NCBI GenBank assembly: GCA_003644215.1
Contig: QNBU01000042.1
Coordinates: 1 to 7,963 of the forward strand
Direction: 5' to 3'
From: Planctomycetota bacterium
GTDB taxonomy: Bacteria > Planctomycetota > Phycisphaerae > Sedimentisphaerales > Anaerohalosphaeraceae
Length of the DNA: 7,963 bases
Shown here: in pieces, positions 6,023-7,963 of the stretch
How positions within the stretch are numbered: position 1 is the first letter of the stretch
Layout: every line of letters starts with the position of its first letter
The notes under the pieces: model-generated
Database searches by the model: none
What the model was told of the DNA's origin: nothing
The model's input: the letters and a program-made list of their open reading frames with translations, nothing else
Program-made: the position numbers and the translations under genes

Positions 6023-7855
6023 ATGGCTAAAATAGCGGTTCTTGACGACAATATGATTAACATGATCGCTGCCGGTGAGGTGATCGAACGCCCGGCCAGC
6101 GTCGTCAAGGAACTGCTCGAAAACAGCATTGACGCCGGAGCGTCTAAAATTGCCGTTGAGGTCGAAGAGGGTGGGCGCAAACTGATCCGCATTATCGACA
6201 ATGGCTCAGGGATGGACTCCGCTGATTTGGCGTTGGTATTTGAGCCGCATGCGACCAGTAAGATTCGCGTTAGTGATGATTTGGCCGGGATCCGTACAAT
6301 GGGTTTTCGCGGCGAGGCATTGGCAAGCATCGGCTCGGTGGCAAAAGTAAGCATTACCAGCCGCACGCCGGAGGCCATCGAGGGTTATACAATCAACAAT
6401 GATTGCGGCGACAAAAGCGAGGTGCGTCCGTGCAGCGGCGATGTCGGTACGACCATCGAGGTCCGCGACATCTTCTACAAACTCCCCGCCCGCCAAAAGT
6501 TCCTGAAAACACCTAAGACAGAGATGACCCACATCATCGAGCATTTCACGCGAATCGCCTTGTCTCACCCCGATCTGGATTTAACACTGCGTCACAACGG
6601 CCGTGAGGTCCATCGTCTGCTCAGTGGGCAGGGCGTTAAAGACCGCATACAGGTTCTGTTTGGTCAGTCGCTGGCCGAGGATTTGCTGGAGACCAGCCGG
6701 GACGAACGCGGGATGCGGATTCGGGCATTATTGGCCAAACCGGTTGCCGCCCGTGCCAGCGGCAAATATCAATACCTGTTTCTTAACCGCCGCTTTATTC
6801 GCGACCGCTTCGTCCTGCACGCCGTCAAAGAGGCCTATCGGGGTCTGACCGAACCGAACAAGTACCCGGTGGTGTTTTTGTTTATGCAGATGCCGCCGGA
6901 AGATTACGATGTCAATGTACATCCGACCAAGATCGAGGTTCGTTTTGACAATGCCAATCTCATTCATTCGCAGGTACTGGCGGTATTGCGGGATAAACTG
7001 CTTGCCAGCAACCTCGATGTTCCCGGCACGGCTCCGTCGGCGGAGCCGTTTTCAGCGGAGCATTTATCCACATTCGGCTCAGGGCAACGAAAAGAACGCA
7101 TCCAGCAGGCAATGTCCGGTTTTTTCAGCAAGCCCGCTTCGGCGCAGCATCAGCGGAAGTTTTCGTTCTCTAATGCCGGACGGGGCGAATCATTGCCACA
7201 AATGCCGCAATCATCCGCCGCGACGGCTTTGCCGGATATGCCGACATTCGAGAACTCCGAAAATCTTGAAACCCTGCATTCAAATCAGTATCTTCAAGTC
7301 CATAACAGTTATATCCTCTTGCAGAGCGAAGACGGATTTGTTGTCGTTGACCAGCACGCTTTGCACGAGCGGATTCTATACGAACAGATGTGCCGATGGC
7401 TTCGAGAGGGGAATCTGCCCTCACAACGATTGTTGATGCCGCACAGCTTCGAAGTAACAAACGCCCAATTGGATGCATACGAATCACAAAAAGACTTGTT
7501 TGTCAAATTGGGGATTGAAGTGGAACCCTTCGGCCCGAATACCTTAGCAATACAGACATTTCCCGCCTTGCTCGATAAAGCCGACCCCGTCGAATTTGTT
7601 AAAGAGGCACTGGACAAACTGGTGGAGGAAGGGGCCGATACTGACTCTGAACGGCTCGTACACGAAGTGCTGGATATGGCCGCCTGCAAAGCGGCCGTCA
7701 AAGCGGGTCAATCCCTCAGCAAAGAGGAAATGAACCAGTTACTCAAAGACAAGGATATCGTCCAACGAACCAGCCGCTGTCCGCACGGAAGGCCGACGAC
7801 GATATCCTTTTCGATGAAAGAACTTGAAAAGCAATTCAAACGAACGGGGTTTTAA
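6023..7855 (+). CDS. mutL: DNA mismatch repair protein MutL, endonuclease type
   Basis: MutL couples mismatch recognition by MutS to strand incision. The 610-residue protein has an N-terminal GHKL ATPase (about 1-330) with catalytic E30 and N34 (KELLENSIDAG), DNGSG (59-63), TSK (78-80) and GFRGEAL (94-100). NVHPTKIEVRF with K303 follows, the counterpart of E. coli K307. A Ser/Pro-rich linker spans about 335-420. The C-terminal dimer domain has QxxNSYIL, the nuclease motif DQHA-x2-E-x4-E (D443 to E454), Q468-RLLMP resembling the beta-clamp motif QPLLIP of E. coli, A554-C-K and C586-PHGRP. These metal-site motifs predict that this MutL nicks DNA itself, as in bacteria without MutH. An in-frame TGA at 6017-6019 makes ATG 6023 the first possible ATG. 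No clear Shine-Dalgarno is seen, so it may depend on upstream translation in a gpmI-mutL operon. A terminator-like hairpin lies in the linker. Confidence 0.97.
   Translation: MAKIAVLDDNMINMIAAGEVIERPASVVKELLENSIDAGASKIAVEVEEGGRKLIRIIDNGSGMDSADLALVFEPHATSKIRVSDDLAGIRTMGFRGEALASIGSVAKVSITSRTPEAIEGYTINNDCGDKSEVRPCSGDVGTTIEVRDIFYKLPARQKFLKTPKTEMTHIIEHFTRIALSHPDLDLTLRHNGREVHRLLSGQGVKDRIQVLFGQSLAEDLLETSRDERGMRIRALLAKPVAARASGKYQYLFLNRRFIRDRFVLHAVKEAYRGLTEPNKYPVVFLFMQMPPEDYDVNVHPTKIEVRFDNANLIHSQVLAVLRDKLLASNLDVPGTAPSAEPFSAEHLSTFGSGQRKERIQQAMSGFFSKPASAQHQRKFSFSNAGRGESLPQMPQSSAATALPDMPTFENSENLETLHSNQYLQVHNSYILLQSEDGFVVVDQHALHERILYEQMCRWLREGNLPSQRLLMPHSFEVTNAQLDAYESQKDLFVKLGIEVEPFGPNTLAIQTFPALLDKADPVEFVKEALDKLVEEGADTDSERLVHEVLDMAACKAAVKAGQSLSKEEMNQLLKDKDIVQRTSRCPHGRPTTISFSMKELEKQFKRTGF
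7028..7052 (+). other. Terminator-like hairpin inside mutL
   Basis: ACGGCTCCG (7028-7036) pairs perfectly over nine bases with CGGAGCCGT (7041-7049) around the loop TCGG, and TTTT (7049-7052) follows. It has the form of an intrinsic terminator, though the T run is short. It lies in codons 336-344 of mutL, in the poorly conserved linker between the ATPase and nuclease domains. It may be a palindromic element tolerated in the linker, a site of partial termination, or chance in GC-rich code. Confidence 0.5.
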
Positions 7856-7963
7856 GTGAGAAACTTCAAATTTCAAATCTCAAATGCAGAGTGGGCGGTA
7901 TTCGTAGGGTGGGCCATGCCCACGCTGTTATTGGCTGTGATACTCTGTGGCTGTGCCAAAGAG
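7856..7963 (+). CDS. Lipoprotein of unknown function, N-terminus only
   Basis: A frame open to the right edge ends with a lipoprotein signal: a hydrophobic run PTLLLAVIL, then the lipobox L-C-G-C and A-K-E. The start is uncertain. GTG 7856 directly follows the mutL TAA, gives 36 codons and supplies R2 and K5 for the signal peptide n-region; GGGG at 7846-7849 could serve the ribosome. ATG 7916 is in the same frame, with AGGG (7906-7909) six bases before it, but it gives a signal peptide of only 12 residues before the cysteine and no positive charge. Much of 7864-7923 looks like repeat-type spacer DNA, which argues for ATG 7916. The charge argument favours GTG 7856. The mature protein lies outside the window, so no function can be given. 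It is probably co-transcribed with mutL. Confidence 0.5.
   Translation, partial: MRNFKFQISNAEWAVFVGWAMPTLLLAVILCGCAKE
7864..7884 (+). repeat. Three tandem 7-base units (CTTCAAA, TTTCAAA, TCTCAAA)
   Basis: Three adjacent heptamers sharing the core TCAAA follow the mutL stop. Such AT-rich tandem heptads are typical of noncoding spacer. Here they lie in the same open frame as the following lipoprotein signal peptide if GTG 7856 is its start. Confidence 0.6.
7909..7923. repeat. Short palindrome GTGGGC-CAT-GCCCAC
   Basis: A perfect six-base stem around the loop CAT. The possible start codon ATG 7916 begins in this loop, so the hairpin could hide it in the mRNA. A further GTGGGC at 7891-7896 could pair with the same right arm as an alternative. 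GTAGGGTGGGC next to GCCCAC resembles a dispersed repeat that I associate with some environmental bacteria; this cannot be verified here. Confidence 0.5.

Noticed and set aside
1..7963. Possible replication-origin skew switch near 4200-4400, where gene direction and base bias appear to change
   Set aside because: mutL and TPR lines are near balance, gene directions alternate elsewhere, and I see no DnaA-box cluster; the window is too short to call a switch.
1..7963. Defence island, phage, transposon or CRISPR content
   Set aside because: No transposase, integrase, terminal inverted repeats or spaced repeat array was seen; all intact genes are chromosomal housekeeping or envelope genes.

Overview
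The window carries seven protein-coding genes, two of them cut by the window edges, and no RNA genes, insertion sequence or CRISPR array that I can see. It looks like a chromosomal segment of a diderm bacterium with lipoproteins and a type IV pilus. A member of the Planctomycetota, perhaps the Phycisphaerae, is my best guess. The guess rests on the atypical MtaB radical-SAM segment and on repeat-like spacer DNA at the right edge. It is inference from memory of such proteins, not proof.

Layout. Bases 1-937 (minus) hold the N-terminal 312 codons of a PilM-like actin-fold ATPase of the type IV pilus. A 96-base divergent spacer (938-1033) separates it from mtaB (1034-2401, plus), a tRNA methylthiotransferase. 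A convergent spacer with two hairpins (2402-2504) follows. Then comes a two-gene minus-strand operon: a TPR-repeat lipoprotein (4102-3056) whose stop codon overlaps the start of lspA (3056-2505), the lipoprotein signal peptidase. The 284-base divergent spacer 4103-4386 contains two excellent sigma70-type promoters, one for each side. On the plus strand follow gpmI (4387-5958, cofactor-independent phosphoglycerate mutase), mutL (6023-7855, endonuclease-type mismatch repair protein), and the start of a lipoprotein gene that runs off the right edge.

How the genes relate. Most are housekeeping genes with no shared pathway. The clear functional link is the TPR lipoprotein and LspA: the second protein should process the first, and the genes are translationally coupled. 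gpmI and mutL are probably co-transcribed from the gpmI promoter, and the right-edge lipoprotein gene may follow on the same transcript.

Points of interest. No new multi-gene system is evident. The small-scale oddities are: (1) a ghost copy of the last seven gpmI codons plus stop, differing only synonymously, in the gpmI-mutL spacer; (2) a perfect terminator-like hairpin inside the mutL linker; (3) repeat-like DNA that forms the 5' end or leader of the right-edge lipoprotein gene; (4) an MtaB with an altered motif after its iron-sulfur cysteines and an enlarged basic linker; and (5) tandem 9-base repeats overlapping the gpmI -35 box.
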